Notes: generated by a model from the letters alone, not told the origin. DNA of 64,000 bases from Methanoregula sp. PtaB.Bin085 (GCF_002067035.1 NZ_MVQB01000027.1:124001-188000); one strand, 5' to 3'; counted from the first letter of the stretch, positions 8,778 through 19,281 are shown. Program-made: numbers and translations.

Positions 8778-11700
8778 ATGTACTCTCTCCTCTACGTTGA
8801 CGATGAACAGGGACTGCTGGACCTTGGCCAGCTTTTTCTGGAAAGTGACGGGGAGTTCAGGGTCACCACAGCCATCTCCGGAAATGAGGGGCTGCGGTTT
8901 CTTGCCGGACAGGAATTCGATGCCGTGGTCTCCGATTACCAGATGCCGGAGATGAACGGCATCGAGCTGCTGAAGAAGGTCCGGAAATCGTACGGGAATA
9001 TCCCGTTCATCCTTTTCACCGGCAGGGGCAGGGAAGAGGTGGTCATCGAGGCCATCAACAACGGCGTTGACTTCTACCTGCAGAAAGGGGGGGATCCCAA
9101 AGCCCAGTTCGCCGAGCTTGCCCACAAGGTACGGCAGGCCGTAACGCGGAGGCGGGCGGAGGCTGCCCTCTCGGAGTCAGAGAAGCGGCTGTCGGATATC
9201 ATCAACTTCCTCCCGGATGCGACCTTTGCCATCGATACCGCCGGTGTTGTCATTGCCTGGAACCGGGCAATGGAACGCATGACGGGTGTCAGGTCGGAGG
9301 ACGTGCTCGGGAAAGGAGATTACGAATACGCGCTGCCGTTCTATCACGAGCGCCGGCCCCTGCTCATCGACCTTGTCCTCAATGACAGCCCCGAAATTGC
9401 GAAGAAATACCCGTTCGTGAAACGCGAGGGGAAGACACTCATCTCCGAGATTACGATCCCGCACTTCAATGACGGGAAGGGCGCGGCACTCTGGTTCACC
9501 GCATCTCCCCTCTATGACCGGAAGGGAACCGTTGCAGGAGCTATCGAGTCGATCCGTGAGATCACCGAGAGGAAGCGGGCAGAGACCGCGCTCAACGAGA
9601 GCGAGCGGCGGTTCCGCGAACTGGCCGACCTGCTCCCACAGGGAATCTACGAGGCGGATAACGACGGACTGATAACCTATGCCAACCGGCTGGCACTGGA
9701 GATGTTCGGGTATACGGCAGAGGAAATCGAAACGGGAGTCTACGCCCTGAACGTCATTGCACCCGTGGACCGGGAACGCGCTGCTGCGGTTTTTTCCCGG
9801 TTGACCGCAACAGGAGACCACGGAGGGGCGGGTCTGGAGTATCTCGCGGTGCGAAAAGACGGCACCCTGTTTCCGGTCTCCATCTTTTCCTCGCCTGTAT
9901 ATCGTGATGGCAGGATTGCCGGCTTACGGGGTGTTATCGAGGATATCACCGAACGGAAAAAGGCAGAGGAGAGGCTGATCTCTGCAAACAGGGAGTATAC
10001 CAGCCTGCTCGACCAGATCCAGGATATTTATTACTTCAGCAACATGGAGGGGCGGCTCGTCAGGGCAAGCCGTTCGCTGGCGACACTCCTCGGATACGAT
10101 GACATCGCCGAATGTATCGGGCGCAGCATCGCGGATGACTTCTACCTGAACCCGTCCGACCGGAAACCGCTCCTTGACGAGATCCGGCGGAACGGCAGGG
10201 TGACCGGCTATGAAATCCGGTTAAGGAAAAAAGACGGGACGCCGGTATTTGTCGAGGTCAGCAGCCACCTTGCCTATGATCATGAAGGAAAGGTAACCGG
10301 TGTTGAAGGAACGTTCCATGACATCACGGCCCGGAAAAAAGCGGAGGAGGAGCTCCGGGCTGCCTACGAGCAGCTGACTGCAAACGAGGAGGAACTGAAA
10401 GAGCAGTACAACGAGCTGGCCGCGAGCGGGCAGCGGATCCGCGAGAGCGAACAGAAGTACCGGACCGTCTTTGAGACTACCGGGACCGCCATGCTGATGA
10501 TTGAGGACGATACAACCATCAGCCTTGTCAACAGCGAATTCTGCCGCCTGAGCGGTTACACGCAGGAAGAGATCGAGAATAAGAAGAAATGGACGGAGTT
10601 CGTTGTTCCGGAAGATCGCGAGCGGATGCTTGCCCGGCACCGCGGGAGACGGACAGATACAGCCGTTGCCCTGAAACAGTACGAGTTCCGGTTTGTCAGC
10701 CGTTCCGGAGAAATCCGGCACATCCTCCTCTCCATCGACATCATCCCCGGCACGAAAAAGAGTGTTGCCTCCCTTCTCGATATCACGGAGAGGAAGAAGG
10801 CTGCCGATGAACTCCAGGCCGCGAACGAACAGCTCGCTGCAACGGGCGAGGAACTCCGGGCGCAGTACGAGGAACTTGCCCTGAGCGAGAAACGGGTCCG
10901 GCTCAGCGAGGCGCGTCTTAAGTACATGCTCGGGTTCTATGAGTTTGCACAGAAGAGCGAGAAGGAACTTATCGCGTATGCCATCGAGGGGGCGGGGATC
11001 GTCACCGGAAGCCCGCTCGGGTACCTGGCCTTCCTGAACGATGATGAGACCGAGCTTTCCATGTATGCATGGTCAAAGAACGCCATGGCCGAATGTTCGA
11101 TGGTGACAAAACCGATCGTCTACCAGGTCGAGAAGACCGGGCTCTGGGGCGAGGCCGTGCGGCAGCGGCGCCCCGTCATCACGAACGATTATGCTGCCCC
11201 GAACCCGGCCAAGAAAGGATATCCCGAAGGGCACCCGCATATCGTCCGGCACATGAATGTCCCGGTCATCGACAACGATCACATCGTGCTCGTGGCAGGA
11301 GTCGCGAACAAGGAGAGCGGGTATACAGAGACTGATGTGAACGAACTGCTCCTTCTTGTGCAGGGGCTCTGGGAGAATCTCAAGCGGAGGCGTGCCGAGG
11401 AGATAAAACAGGAGAGCGAAGCGAAGTTCCGGAACGTCATTGAGAATGCACCGGTCGGCATGCACTTTTACTCGCTCGAAGCGGACGGGTCGCTTATGTT
11501 CCGGGGTGCCAATCCCGGTGCTGACCGGATCCTTGGTGTCGACCATACCCGGTTCATCGGAAAAACCATCGAGACGGCGTTTCCCAGTCTTGTCACAACA
11601 GAGATCCCGGCACATTACCGCAGGATTGCCGCTGAGGGCGGAACCTGGCAGACGGACCAGATCACCTACGACGGCCAGCAGATCCGCGGGGCCTTCGCGG

Positions 11701-14700
11701 TGACCGCTTTCCAGACCAGGCCCGGTGAAATGATTGCCACGTTCGTGGATATCACCGCCCGCAAAAAGACCGAGATGGCGCTCCGGGAAGCATACGAGCA
11801 GCTCACCGCAAGCGAGGAGGAACTCCGAGAGCAGTACGACTCCCTTGCCTCTGCGGAAGCAGAGATCAGCGCCCGCCGCAGGCAGCTCGAGGAGATCGCC
11901 TCCAACGTGCCGGGGGTTGTCTTCCAGTTCTTTGCCCGCCCGGACGGCAGCAGGGGATTGTACTATGCCGGCAGCCATGCACGGGAGATCTTCGGTCTCG
12001 AACCGGATTTGGATAACTTCTTCTCCGCCTTCACTGACGGTGTCCACCCGGATGACCGGGAGCGTTTCCTTGCCTCGATTGATGAAGCGGTCGGGCAGAG
12101 GGCTGACTGGCACTTCGAAGGGCGCTTTATCAGGGCATCGGGGGAGATCATCTGGTTTGAGGGGAGATCCACGCCGGTTTCCCGCGGGGACGAGCTCGTA
12201 TTTTCCGGCGTCCTTTCGGATATCACGGGCAGAAAGAAGATGGAAGCGGCAATCCTTGAGAGCGAGGAGCGCTACCGTTCCCTTGTTGAACTCTCACCGG
12301 TTGCCGTGGTTGTCCACAGCAGGGATAAGATCCTCTTTGCCAACCCGGAGGCTCTCCGTCTTGTCGGGGCAACAACACAGGAGGAGGTTGTGGGCAGGGA
12401 CATTTTACCCTTCATCCACCCTGACGACCGCGCTATGGCGAGGGAAGATTTCCGCCTGCTGTATGAAGAGGGCCGGACAGTACCGCTCAAGGAAGAGCGT
12501 CTCCTCCGGCTCAATGGGGAACCCTTCAATGTCGAGGTGACCGCCTCACCGATCCAGTTCCAGGGGGGATCGGCAGTCCTTGTGGTGTTCCGGGATATCA
12601 CCCGCCGCAGGCAGGCCGAGGCTGCGCTTGCCGAGAGCGAGCGGAAGTACCGGACGGTCTTCGAGACGGCAGAAGAGGGTATCTGGATTGTCGATGCCGG
12701 ATTCAGGACCGTCTCTGCCAACCGGAAAATGCAGGAGTTGTTTGGTTATACCGAAGAGGAGATGAGGGGGCGCCCGGTCTGGGATTTCGTTCCTTCGGAT
12801 GAGGCAGAGTCGGTGAAACTGGAGCTCTCCCGGAGGCCGCAGGGGATTCCCGGCCGTTACGAGCGCGGGTGGGTCAGGAAAGACAGTTCGATCATCTGGT
12901 GCCTGACCTCCGCAACACCGCTCTTTTCCCCGTCGGGAGAGTTCCTCGGATCGTTCGGGATGTTCACCGATATTACCGAACGCAGGCGGGCGGAAGATGC
13001 CCTCCGTGCAAGCGAGAAGAAATACCGCCTGCTCGTCGAGAATATTCCCTTCGGCATCACGCTGATCGATGCAGATCACCGGATCGTTATGTCGAATACC
13101 GCCCAGGGGCAGATGTTCCAGACGGATGAAAGATTATGGCCGGGGCGGTACTGCTACCGGGAGTTCGAGAAGCGCGATACCGTCTGCGCGCATTGTCCCG
13201 GAACGAAGGCCATGGCCACAGGTGTCTGTGAGGTGGTGGAAACCGAAGGAGTACGGGATGACGGAACAAGGTTCCATGCCCGCATCCATGCAATCCCCCT
13301 GCCGGATGATGAGGGAAAGGCAACGAGATTTATCGAAGTCGTCGAGGATATCACCGAACGGAAGAAAGCTGAAGATGCCCTCCGGCAGGATGAGGAGAAA
13401 TACCGTACCCTTATCGAGACTACCGGAACCGGTTACGTCATCATCGACCAGGACGGACACGTGCTTGATGCAAATCCCGAGTACGTGCGCCTGACCGGCC
13501 ATTCGCGCCTTGAAGAGATCACCGGCAGGAACGTGATCGAATGGACAGCGGAACATGAAAAGGAGAGAAATGCAGAAGCGGTCCGGCAGTGCCTGCGCGA
13601 CGGGTTCATCCGGAATTTCGAGATCGATTATGCGGGCAGGGACGGCACAATCATCCCGATCGAGATCAATGCAACGGTTCTCCGTTCAGAAGGGTCTGTC
13701 CACATCCTGACTCTATGCCGGGACATCAGTGACCGGCAGAAAATCCAGGACGCCCTGAAAACAAGTGCCGAAGATTACCAGACCCTCCTGCAGACAGCCA
13801 TGGACGGGTTCTGTATCATCGGCATGGACGGGGCGATCATCGATGTCAACGAGGCTTTCTGCAGATCGCTCGGATACTCCCGCGATGAGGCACTTGCCCT
13901 TTCACTCCGTGACGTGGAAGCCAGGGAGACTGATGAAGATACCTCCCGCCATATGGGGACTATCCTCAGAAAAGGATATGACCGGTTCGAAACACAGTGG
14001 CGGCGGAAGGATGGCAGGATTGTCGATACCGAGGTCAGTGTTCTTTACACCGGCACGCACGGGGGTCGTTTTATCACGTTCAGCCGAGACATCACGGAAC
14101 GCAGGAATGCGGAACATGCGCTGCGTGAGAGCGAAGCCAGGTTCCGGGCAGTCATCGACCAGTCCTTCCAGCTGATCGGCCTGATGACCCCTGACGGTAC
14201 CCTGATCCATGTAAACCGGGCCGCACTTGCACTCATCGGGGCCTCCGAACCCGATGTTGTCAACCGGCCGTTCTGGGAGACTCCGTGGTGGGCGCATTCA
14301 GAAGAACTCCGGGAAAAACTCAAAGATGCCATCAGGCGGGCTGCATCCGGCGAGACCGTGCGGTTCGAGGCAACCCACCCGGCAGCAGACGGGCACCTTG
14401 CGTACATTGATTTCTCGGTAAAACCGGTCGTGGACCCGGATGGCAGGATCCGCTACCTGATTCCCGAAGGCCGGGATATCACGGAGATAAAGCAGACGGA
14501 ACGTGCACTGCAGGCAAGCGAAGAGCAGCACCGGATCCTTGCCGGGCTCCTTGATCTGATACCCGCGTCGGTCACCGTCCATGATGCGGAGGGCAGGTTC
14601 CTGTATGCGAACCAGAAAACCTTTGAATATCACGGATATACGAAGGACGAATTCTACCGGATCAACCTCCATGATCTGGATGTGCCGGAGAGCGAGAGAC

Positions 14701-17700
14701 TGATCAATGACCGTATCCGCGAGCTGCGTGAACGGGGATCGGCATCGTTCGAGACACAGCATTTCCGGAAAGACCGGTCCCAAATCCCTCTCCTCATCAA
14801 TGCCATGATGACAACCTGGGGTGGAGAACCGGTTATCCTCAGCATTGCAACAGACATCACTGAGCACAGGAATATCCGGAATGCCCTGCAGCAGAGCGAG
14901 GAGAAATACCGCACGCTGGTCGAGTCATCGTTTGACGGCATCGCCATCCACCAGGACGGCGCCGTCGTCTATGTCAACCGCACGGGAGCAATGCTTCTCG
15001 GTTCCGAGGACCCGGAGGTTTTTATCGGAAAACCTGCCATCAGCATCATCGCCCCGGCATTCAGAGAAACGATCGCGAAGCGGATACAGGAATCTGCCGA
15101 AAAACCCCTCGGTCTTCTCCGCGAACAGTTCCTGAAGCTCGACGGGACACCCATCGATGTCGACGTCATGACATCCCCCACGACATGGAACGGGCGACCG
15201 GCTTCGTATGTCACCTTCCGTGACATCACTGCACAAGTGAAAGCCGAGGAAAGTCTTCGCGAGAGCGAGGAGAAATTCCGTACGCTGGTGGAAGTCAACC
15301 GCGATATTATCTATTCGCTGGGCACCGACGGAACGATCCTGTATATCAGCCCCCAGACGGAGACGCAACTCGGGTACCGGCCCGATGAGATGATCGGGCA
15401 GAACTTTGCCAATTACATCCATCCTGACGATCTCGGGACACTTCTGAGCCACATACGGGAGCATGCCGGAACCGGCACGGACATCCAGGCAGACCGGTTC
15501 CGTGTACGCAGGAACGATGGCGCATACCGTTGGTACGAGGACAAGTCAATATATATATCGGATCACCGCGGCAGCCGGATTGTCGCGGGGACGATCCGGG
15601 ACATCACCGATGAAAAGGCTGCACAGGATGCGCTGCGCGAGAGCGAGGAGAAGTTCCGGACACTGGTCGAGACCACCAGCGATTTCATCTGGGAGGTTGA
15701 TACCACAGGAAAATACACGTATGTCAGCCCCCAGGTCAGCCGGATTCTCGGGTACGAACCCGGTGAACTTATCGGGAAGACTCCCTTTGAACTCATGCCT
15801 CCCGACGAGGCTGAACGGATCTCTGCCGAGTTCAATCTGCTTGTCCGGAGCGGTCTCCCGATAGCGGGGCTGGTGAACAGGGCCCTGAGAAAAGATGGTT
15901 CGGTTGTCATCCTTGAGACAAGCGGTACAGTCCGGACAGCCGATGACGGCCGTTTCCAGGGATACCGCGGGATCGACCGGGATATCACGGAGCGGACGAA
16001 GACCGAGGAGGCCCTGCGCGAGAAGACCGAGGAGCTCAACCGGTTCTTCTCGGCGAGCCTCGACCTGTTCTGTATCGCGGATACCGACGGGCATTTCCGC
16101 CGCCTGAACCCGGAATGGGAGAAGACGCTGGGGTACACCCTTGGCGAACTGGAAGGCCACCGGTTCCTCGACTTCGTCCACCCGGATGACCTTCCTACCA
16201 CCCTGTCAGCAGTAGCGGATCTCAGAGGACAGAAGAATGTCCTCAATTTTACGAACCGGTTCCGTCATAAGGACGGGACCTACCGGTGGATCGAGTGGCG
16301 ATCCCTGCCGATGGGCAGCCTGATCTTCGCAGCAGCCCGGGATATCACCGCCCGCCATGACGCTGCCGAACGGACCGCCCGCATCAGCGCGCTCAAGCAG
16401 GATTTGCTCCGGACCGCACCCCCTGAGGAAAAACTGAAAAGAATCACGGATGCATTCGTTGATATTTTCGGTGCCGACTTTGCACGGATCTGGATCTCGG
16501 GGCCCGGGGATCTGTGCAGCCGGGGATGCATCCATGCGGACGTGACAAAAGGGCCTCATATCTGCAGGGACCGCACGAAATGCCTTCACCTCATCGTGAG
16601 CTCCGGGAGGTACACCCATACTGACGGGGATCATCGCAGGGTGCCGTTCGGGGCGTACAAGATCGGGAGGATTGCCACGGGGCAGGAATCACAGTTCATC
16701 ACCAACGATGTCACCCGCGATCCCCGTGTCCATAATCATCCCTGGGCAGCTTCCCTCGGGCTTGTTTCCTTTGCCGGTTTCCGGCTGGTCTCAGCGGATG
16801 GAAAGCCGATCGGCGTCCTTGCCTTCTTCAGCAGGTTGCCGGTACTGCCGGAGATAATGGATGATCTCGCCGATATGGCCACTACAGCATCGCAGGTTAT
16901 CCAGACCGGCATGGCCGAACAGGCACTCCGGGAGAGCGAGAGCCGCCTCAGTTCAATCCTGCATGGTTCACCGGTCCTCCAGTTCGTCATCGACCGTGGC
17001 CACCGGGTCATTTCATGGAACCGTGCGCTCGAAGAGTACAGCGGCATCCGGGCAGATGACATTATCGGAACGGACATGCAGTGGCGTGCGTTCTATGCGG
17101 AAAAACGCCCGGTTCTTGCAGACCTGCTGGTCGACCAGGATATCGAAAAAATCGATACATGGTATGCGGGGAAGTTCGCAAAGTCACGATATGTTGAGGG
17201 TGCCTATACCGCAACTGATTTCTTCCCGCACATGGGTACTTCCGGTAAATGGCTCTCGTTCACTGCTGCCCCGGTACGGGACGAGATGGGGACAATCATC
17301 GGCGCAGTGGAAACTCTCGAGGATATCACCGAGCGCATCAATGCCGAGAACGCGCTCCGCCAGAGCGAGGAATGGGCCCGCACGATCCTGGATACCGCCC
17401 AGACCGGCATCATTATCGTTGATGCGGATACTCACCGCATCCTCGAAGCCAACAAAAAGGCACTTGACCTCCTCGCTCTTCCCGCTGAATCGGTGACCGG
17501 TTCGGTCTGTCACCGGTTCATCTGCCCTGCTGATGAGGGAAAATGCCCGGTTACTGACTGTAAACAAACGGTGGATACATCGGAACGGATCCTGATAACG
17601 GCGGACGGAACGAGATTGCCGGTCCTGAAGACTGTCGTGCAGGTAACCATGGGTAACAGGGACGTTCTTGTCGAATCGTTCGTCGATATCTCCGAGCATA

Positions 17701-18353
17701 AGCGGTCGGAGTCCGCTATCCGGGAGGCCAACCGGAAGCTCAACCTGCTCTCCAGCATCACCCGGCACGATGTCGCCAACCAGCTCACGGTCGTGCACGG
17801 CTATACGCAGCTGGCGGCAATGAAAGAACCTGACCCGGTTGTGAAGGATTTCCTTGCCAAGATCGAGGCTGCGGTGGTGACGATCCAGCGCCAGATCGAG
17901 TTCACGAAGCAGTACCAGGAACTGGGGGTTCACGCACCGGCATGGTTCAATCTCGGCGACGTGATACGCAAAGCACGGCCCGGGAACGTCCGGCTCCGGT
18001 GCTCCTGCGATACCTATGAAGTATTTGCCGACCCGATGATCGGCCGGGTCTTTTACAATCTGTTCGACAACGCGATGAAGTATGGTGAGCATGTCACTCT
18101 GATCACAGCCGGGTGTAAACAGCAGGGGGATGAACTGCTTGTCACGTTTGCCGACAACGGAGTCGGGATCCCGCTTGACGAGAAAAGGAAGATCTTCGAG
18201 AAAGGATACGGGAAGAACACGGGGTTCGGCCTCTTCCTTGCCCGGGAGATCCTGGCAATCACCGGCATCACGATCCACGAATCCGGGAAGGAAGGCAAGG
18301 GGGCCCGGTTCGAGATCGTTGTGCCAAAGGGGGCGTTCAGGAAGAGATCCTGA
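8778..18353 (+). CDS. Giant hybrid sensor kinase: REC, 19 PAS, 2 GAF, histidine kinase
   Basis: About 3191 residues from the ATG at 8778, chosen because MYSLLYVDDE matches the start of the paralogue at 19282; the frame is open to 8703. Domains: receiver 1-118 (acidic DDE, D53, DYQMPEMNG); PAS1-3 (137-523); coiled coil; PAS4 (560-674); coiled coil; GAF1 (713-875); PAS5-6 (882-1155) with a coil between; PAS7-17 (1165-2531); Cys-rich GAF2 (2536-2713); PAS18-19 (2723-2978); phosphoacceptor helix with SSITRHDVANQ (His2997); ATPase with NLFDNAMKYGE, DNGVGIP and GFGLFLAREILAITG. No membrane segment, so cytoplasmic. PAS modules end in DITERK-like repeats. Modules 9 and 19 and GAF2 carry clustered cysteines. 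No output domain or separate regulator is adjacent. The frame is uninterrupted across 9.6 kb. Signals are unknown. Confidence 0.93.
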   Translation: MYSLLYVDDEQGLLDLGQLFLESDGEFRVTTAISGNEGLRFLAGQEFDAVVSDYQMPEMNGIELLKKVRKSYGNIPFILFTGRGREEVVIEAINNGVDFYLQKGGDPKAQFAELAHKVRQAVTRRRAEAALSESEKRLSDIINFLPDATFAIDTAGVVIAWNRAMERMTGVRSEDVLGKGDYEYALPFYHERRPLLIDLVLNDSPEIAKKYPFVKREGKTLISEITIPHFNDGKGAALWFTASPLYDRKGTVAGAIESIREITERKRAETALNESERRFRELADLLPQGIYEADNDGLITYANRLALEMFGYTAEEIETGVYALNVIAPVDRERAAAVFSRLTATGDHGGAGLEYLAVRKDGTLFPVSIFSSPVYRDGRIAGLRGVIEDITERKKAEERLISANREYTSLLDQIQDIYYFSNMEGRLVRASRSLATLLGYDDIAECIGRSIADDFYLNPSDRKPLLDEIRRNGRVTGYEIRLRKKDGTPVFVEVSSHLAYDHEGKVTGVEGTFHDITARKKAEEELRAAYEQLTANEEELKEQYNELAASGQRIRESEQKYRTVFETTGTAMLMIEDDTTISLVNSEFCRLSGYTQEEIENKKKWTEFVVPEDRERMLARHRGRRTDTAVALKQYEFRFVSRSGEIRHILLSIDIIPGTKKSVASLLDITERKKAADELQAANEQLAATGEELRAQYEELALSEKRVRLSEARLKYMLGFYEFAQKSEKELIAYAIEGAGIVTGSPLGYLAFLNDDETELSMYAWSKNAMAECSMVTKPIVYQVEKTGLWGEAVRQRRPVITNDYAAPNPAKKGYPEGHPHIVRHMNVPVIDNDHIVLVAGVANKESGYTETDVNELLLLVQGLWENLKRRRAEEIKQESEAKFRNVIENAPVGMHFYSLEADGSLMFRGANPGADRILGVDHTRFIGKTIETAFPSLVTTEIPAHYRRIAAEGGTWQTDQITYDGQQIRGAFAVTAFQTRPGEMIATFVDITARKKTEMALREAYEQLTASEEELREQYDSLASAEAEISARRRQLEEIASNVPGVVFQFFARPDGSRGLYYAGSHAREIFGLEPDLDNFFSAFTDGVHPDDRERFLASIDEAVGQRADWHFEGRFIRASGEIIWFEGRSTPVSRGDELVFSGVLSDITGRKKMEAAILESEERYRSLVELSPVAVVVHSRDKILFANPEALRLVGATTQEEVVGRDILPFIHPDDRAMAREDFRLLYEEGRTVPLKEERLLRLNGEPFNVEVTASPIQFQGGSAVLVVFRDITRRRQAEAALAESERKYRTVFETAEEGIWIVDAGFRTVSANRKMQELFGYTEEEMRGRPVWDFVPSDEAESVKLELSRRPQGIPGRYERGWVRKDSSIIWCLTSATPLFSPSGEFLGSFGMFTDITERRRAEDALRASEKKYRLLVENIPFGITLIDADHRIVMSNTAQGQMFQTDERLWPGRYCYREFEKRDTVCAHCPGTKAMATGVCEVVETEGVRDDGTRFHARIHAIPLPDDEGKATRFIEVVEDITERKKAEDALRQDEEKYRTLIETTGTGYVIIDQDGHVLDANPEYVRLTGHSRLEEITGRNVIEWTAEHEKERNAEAVRQCLRDGFIRNFEIDYAGRDGTIIPIEINATVLRSEGSVHILTLCRDISDRQKIQDALKTSAEDYQTLLQTAMDGFCIIGMDGAIIDVNEAFCRSLGYSRDEALALSLRDVEARETDEDTSRHMGTILRKGYDRFETQWRRKDGRIVDTEVSVLYTGTHGGRFITFSRDITERRNAEHALRESEARFRAVIDQSFQLIGLMTPDGTLIHVNRAALALIGASEPDVVNRPFWETPWWAHSEELREKLKDAIRRAASGETVRFEATHPAADGHLAYIDFSVKPVVDPDGRIRYLIPEGRDITEIKQTERALQASEEQHRILAGLLDLIPASVTVHDAEGRFLYANQKTFEYHGYTKDEFYRINLHDLDVPESERLINDRIRELRERGSASFETQHFRKDRSQIPLLINAMMTTWGGEPVILSIATDITEHRNIRNALQQSEEKYRTLVESSFDGIAIHQDGAVVYVNRTGAMLLGSEDPEVFIGKPAISIIAPAFRETIAKRIQESAEKPLGLLREQFLKLDGTPIDVDVMTSPTTWNGRPASYVTFRDITAQVKAEESLRESEEKFRTLVEVNRDIIYSLGTDGTILYISPQTETQLGYRPDEMIGQNFANYIHPDDLGTLLSHIREHAGTGTDIQADRFRVRRNDGAYRWYEDKSIYISDHRGSRIVAGTIRDITDEKAAQDALRESEEKFRTLVETTSDFIWEVDTTGKYTYVSPQVSRILGYEPGELIGKTPFELMPPDEAERISAEFNLLVRSGLPIAGLVNRALRKDGSVVILETSGTVRTADDGRFQGYRGIDRDITERTKTEEALREKTEELNRFFSASLDLFCIADTDGHFRRLNPEWEKTLGYTLGELEGHRFLDFVHPDDLPTTLSAVADLRGQKNVLNFTNRFRHKDGTYRWIEWRSLPMGSLIFAAARDITARHDAAERTARISALKQDLLRTAPPEEKLKRITDAFVDIFGADFARIWISGPGDLCSRGCIHADVTKGPHICRDRTKCLHLIVSSGRYTHTDGDHRRVPFGAYKIGRIATGQESQFITNDVTRDPRVHNHPWAASLGLVSFAGFRLVSADGKPIGVLAFFSRLPVLPEIMDDLADMATTASQVIQTGMAEQALRESESRLSSILHGSPVLQFVIDRGHRVISWNRALEEYSGIRADDIIGTDMQWRAFYAEKRPVLADLLVDQDIEKIDTWYAGKFAKSRYVEGAYTATDFFPHMGTSGKWLSFTAAPVRDEMGTIIGAVETLEDITERINAENALRQSEEWARTILDTAQTGIIIVDADTHRILEANKKALDLLALPAESVTGSVCHRFICPADEGKCPVTDCKQTVDTSERILITADGTRLPVLKTVVQVTMGNRDVLVESFVDISEHKRSESAIREANRKLNLLSSITRHDVANQLTVVHGYTQLAAMKEPDPVVKDFLAKIEAAVVTIQRQIEFTKQYQELGVHAPAWFNLGDVIRKARPGNVRLRCSCDTYEVFADPMIGRVFYNLFDNAMKYGEHVTLITAGCKQQGDELLVTFADNGVGIPLDEKRKIFEKGYGKNTGFGLFLAREILAITGITIHESGKEGKGARFEIVVPKGAFRKRS

Positions 18354-18408
18354 ACCGCCGCACGCGTGAAGTTCCCTGATCCCCCCGGGGTATCTGCCAT
18401 ATCCCGAT

Positions 18409-18428
18409 CGCTGGGTATATACCCAGCG
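18409..18428. promoter_or_regulatory. Perfect 20-bp palindrome in rubrerythrin promoter
   Basis: CGCTGGGTATATACCCAGCG equals its own reverse complement. Its centre, GTATATAC, can serve as TATA box, and it ends 33 nt before the rubrerythrin start, so a protein bound here could block TBP/TFB. Regulator unknown. Confidence 0.7.
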
Positions 18429-18461
18429 GCAGGAAAGGATCTCTGCAGAGGTTATTGTTCC

Positions 18462-19034
18462 ATGAAATTTTCAGGAAGCAAGACCGAAAAGAACCTGCTC
18501 GCGGCGTTTGCCGGCGAGTCGCAGGCACGGAACCGTTACAGTTTCTTTGCCAGCATTGCACGGAAGGAAGGGTACGAGCAGATCGCCGCGGTATTCGAGG
18601 ACACGGCGCAGAACGAGCGGGAGCATGCCAAGCTCTTTTTTTCGCAGCTGAAGGGCGGCGACGTTGAGATCACTGCCGCTTACCCGGCAGGTGTTATCGG
18701 GACGACAAAAGAAAACCTCAAAGCTGCGTACGAAGGGGAGAAGATGGAATGGGGCACGCTGTACCCTGCCTTTGCAAAGACCGCGGAGAAGGAGGGGTTC
18801 CTCGAGATCGGGCGTCTCTTCTCCCGCATCGGGAAAGTCGAGGCCAGCCACGAGGCGAGGTATAAGAAACTCTACCAGAACCTGGTGAAGGGGACCGTCT
18901 TCAGGTCTGCAAACGAGACAAAATGGCACTGCCGGAACTGTGGCTATGTTCACGAAGGGAAAGCTGCCCCGGCAAAATGCCCGGTCTGCGACCACCCGCA
19001 GGCATACTTCGAGCTGAACGCAGAAAACTATTAA
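18462..19034 (+). CDS. rbr: Rubrerythrin
   Basis: A 190-residue protein. Residues 1-145 form the ferritin-like diiron domain with Glu ligands in AGESQARNRY, QNEREHAK, EGEKMEWG and VEASHEARY. The C-terminus is a rubredoxin-like FeS4 site with CRNCGYVHEG and CPVCDHPQAYF. It reduces peroxide and is a typical oxidative stress protein of anaerobes. The start is the ATG at 18462 with AGAGGT about 10 nt upstream and homology from MKFSGSKTE; the frame continues upstream without evidence. It has its own promoter with a palindromic operator candidate and a T-run after the stop, so it is probably monocistronic although it lies between two sensor kinase genes. Confidence 0.96.
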   Translation: MKFSGSKTEKNLLAAFAGESQARNRYSFFASIARKEGYEQIAAVFEDTAQNEREHAKLFFSQLKGGDVEITAAYPAGVIGTTKENLKAAYEGEKMEWGTLYPAFAKTAEKEGFLEIGRLFSRIGKVEASHEARYKKLYQNLVKGTVFRSANETKWHCRNCGYVHEGKAAPAKCPVCDHPQAYFELNAENY

Positions 19035-19037
19035 CCC

Positions 19038-19043
19038 TTTTTT
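19038..19043 (+). terminator. T-run after rubrerythrin
   Basis: Six T residues directly after the stop codon, in the form of archaeal oligo-T termination. No strong hairpin precedes it. Confidence 0.4.
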
Positions 19044-19281
19044 ACTGTTTTGGGGAGATGGTTCCACACGGTGACAAAACCCGGCAGGCTTTCCGATCCG
19101 GAGATCCTTGTCTGTCAGTCCGATCGATATTCATCGAGGTCGGGTAAGGAAACGTGCGGTCATGTCTTCCGCTGCCATCAGGCTCCTGGAATATCTTCAG
19201 TATTCATCATAACATTCAATACCATTGTTGCCGATTCTGACATACTGAATATCCCGGCCCGGAATGTACCGGTTTCTTCGG

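Noticed and set aside
8778-18353. PAS repeats as a possible assembly artefact
   Set aside because: Modules differ from one another in sequence and length, with no long identical DNA stretches between them inside the gene, so simple collapse or expansion is unlikely.
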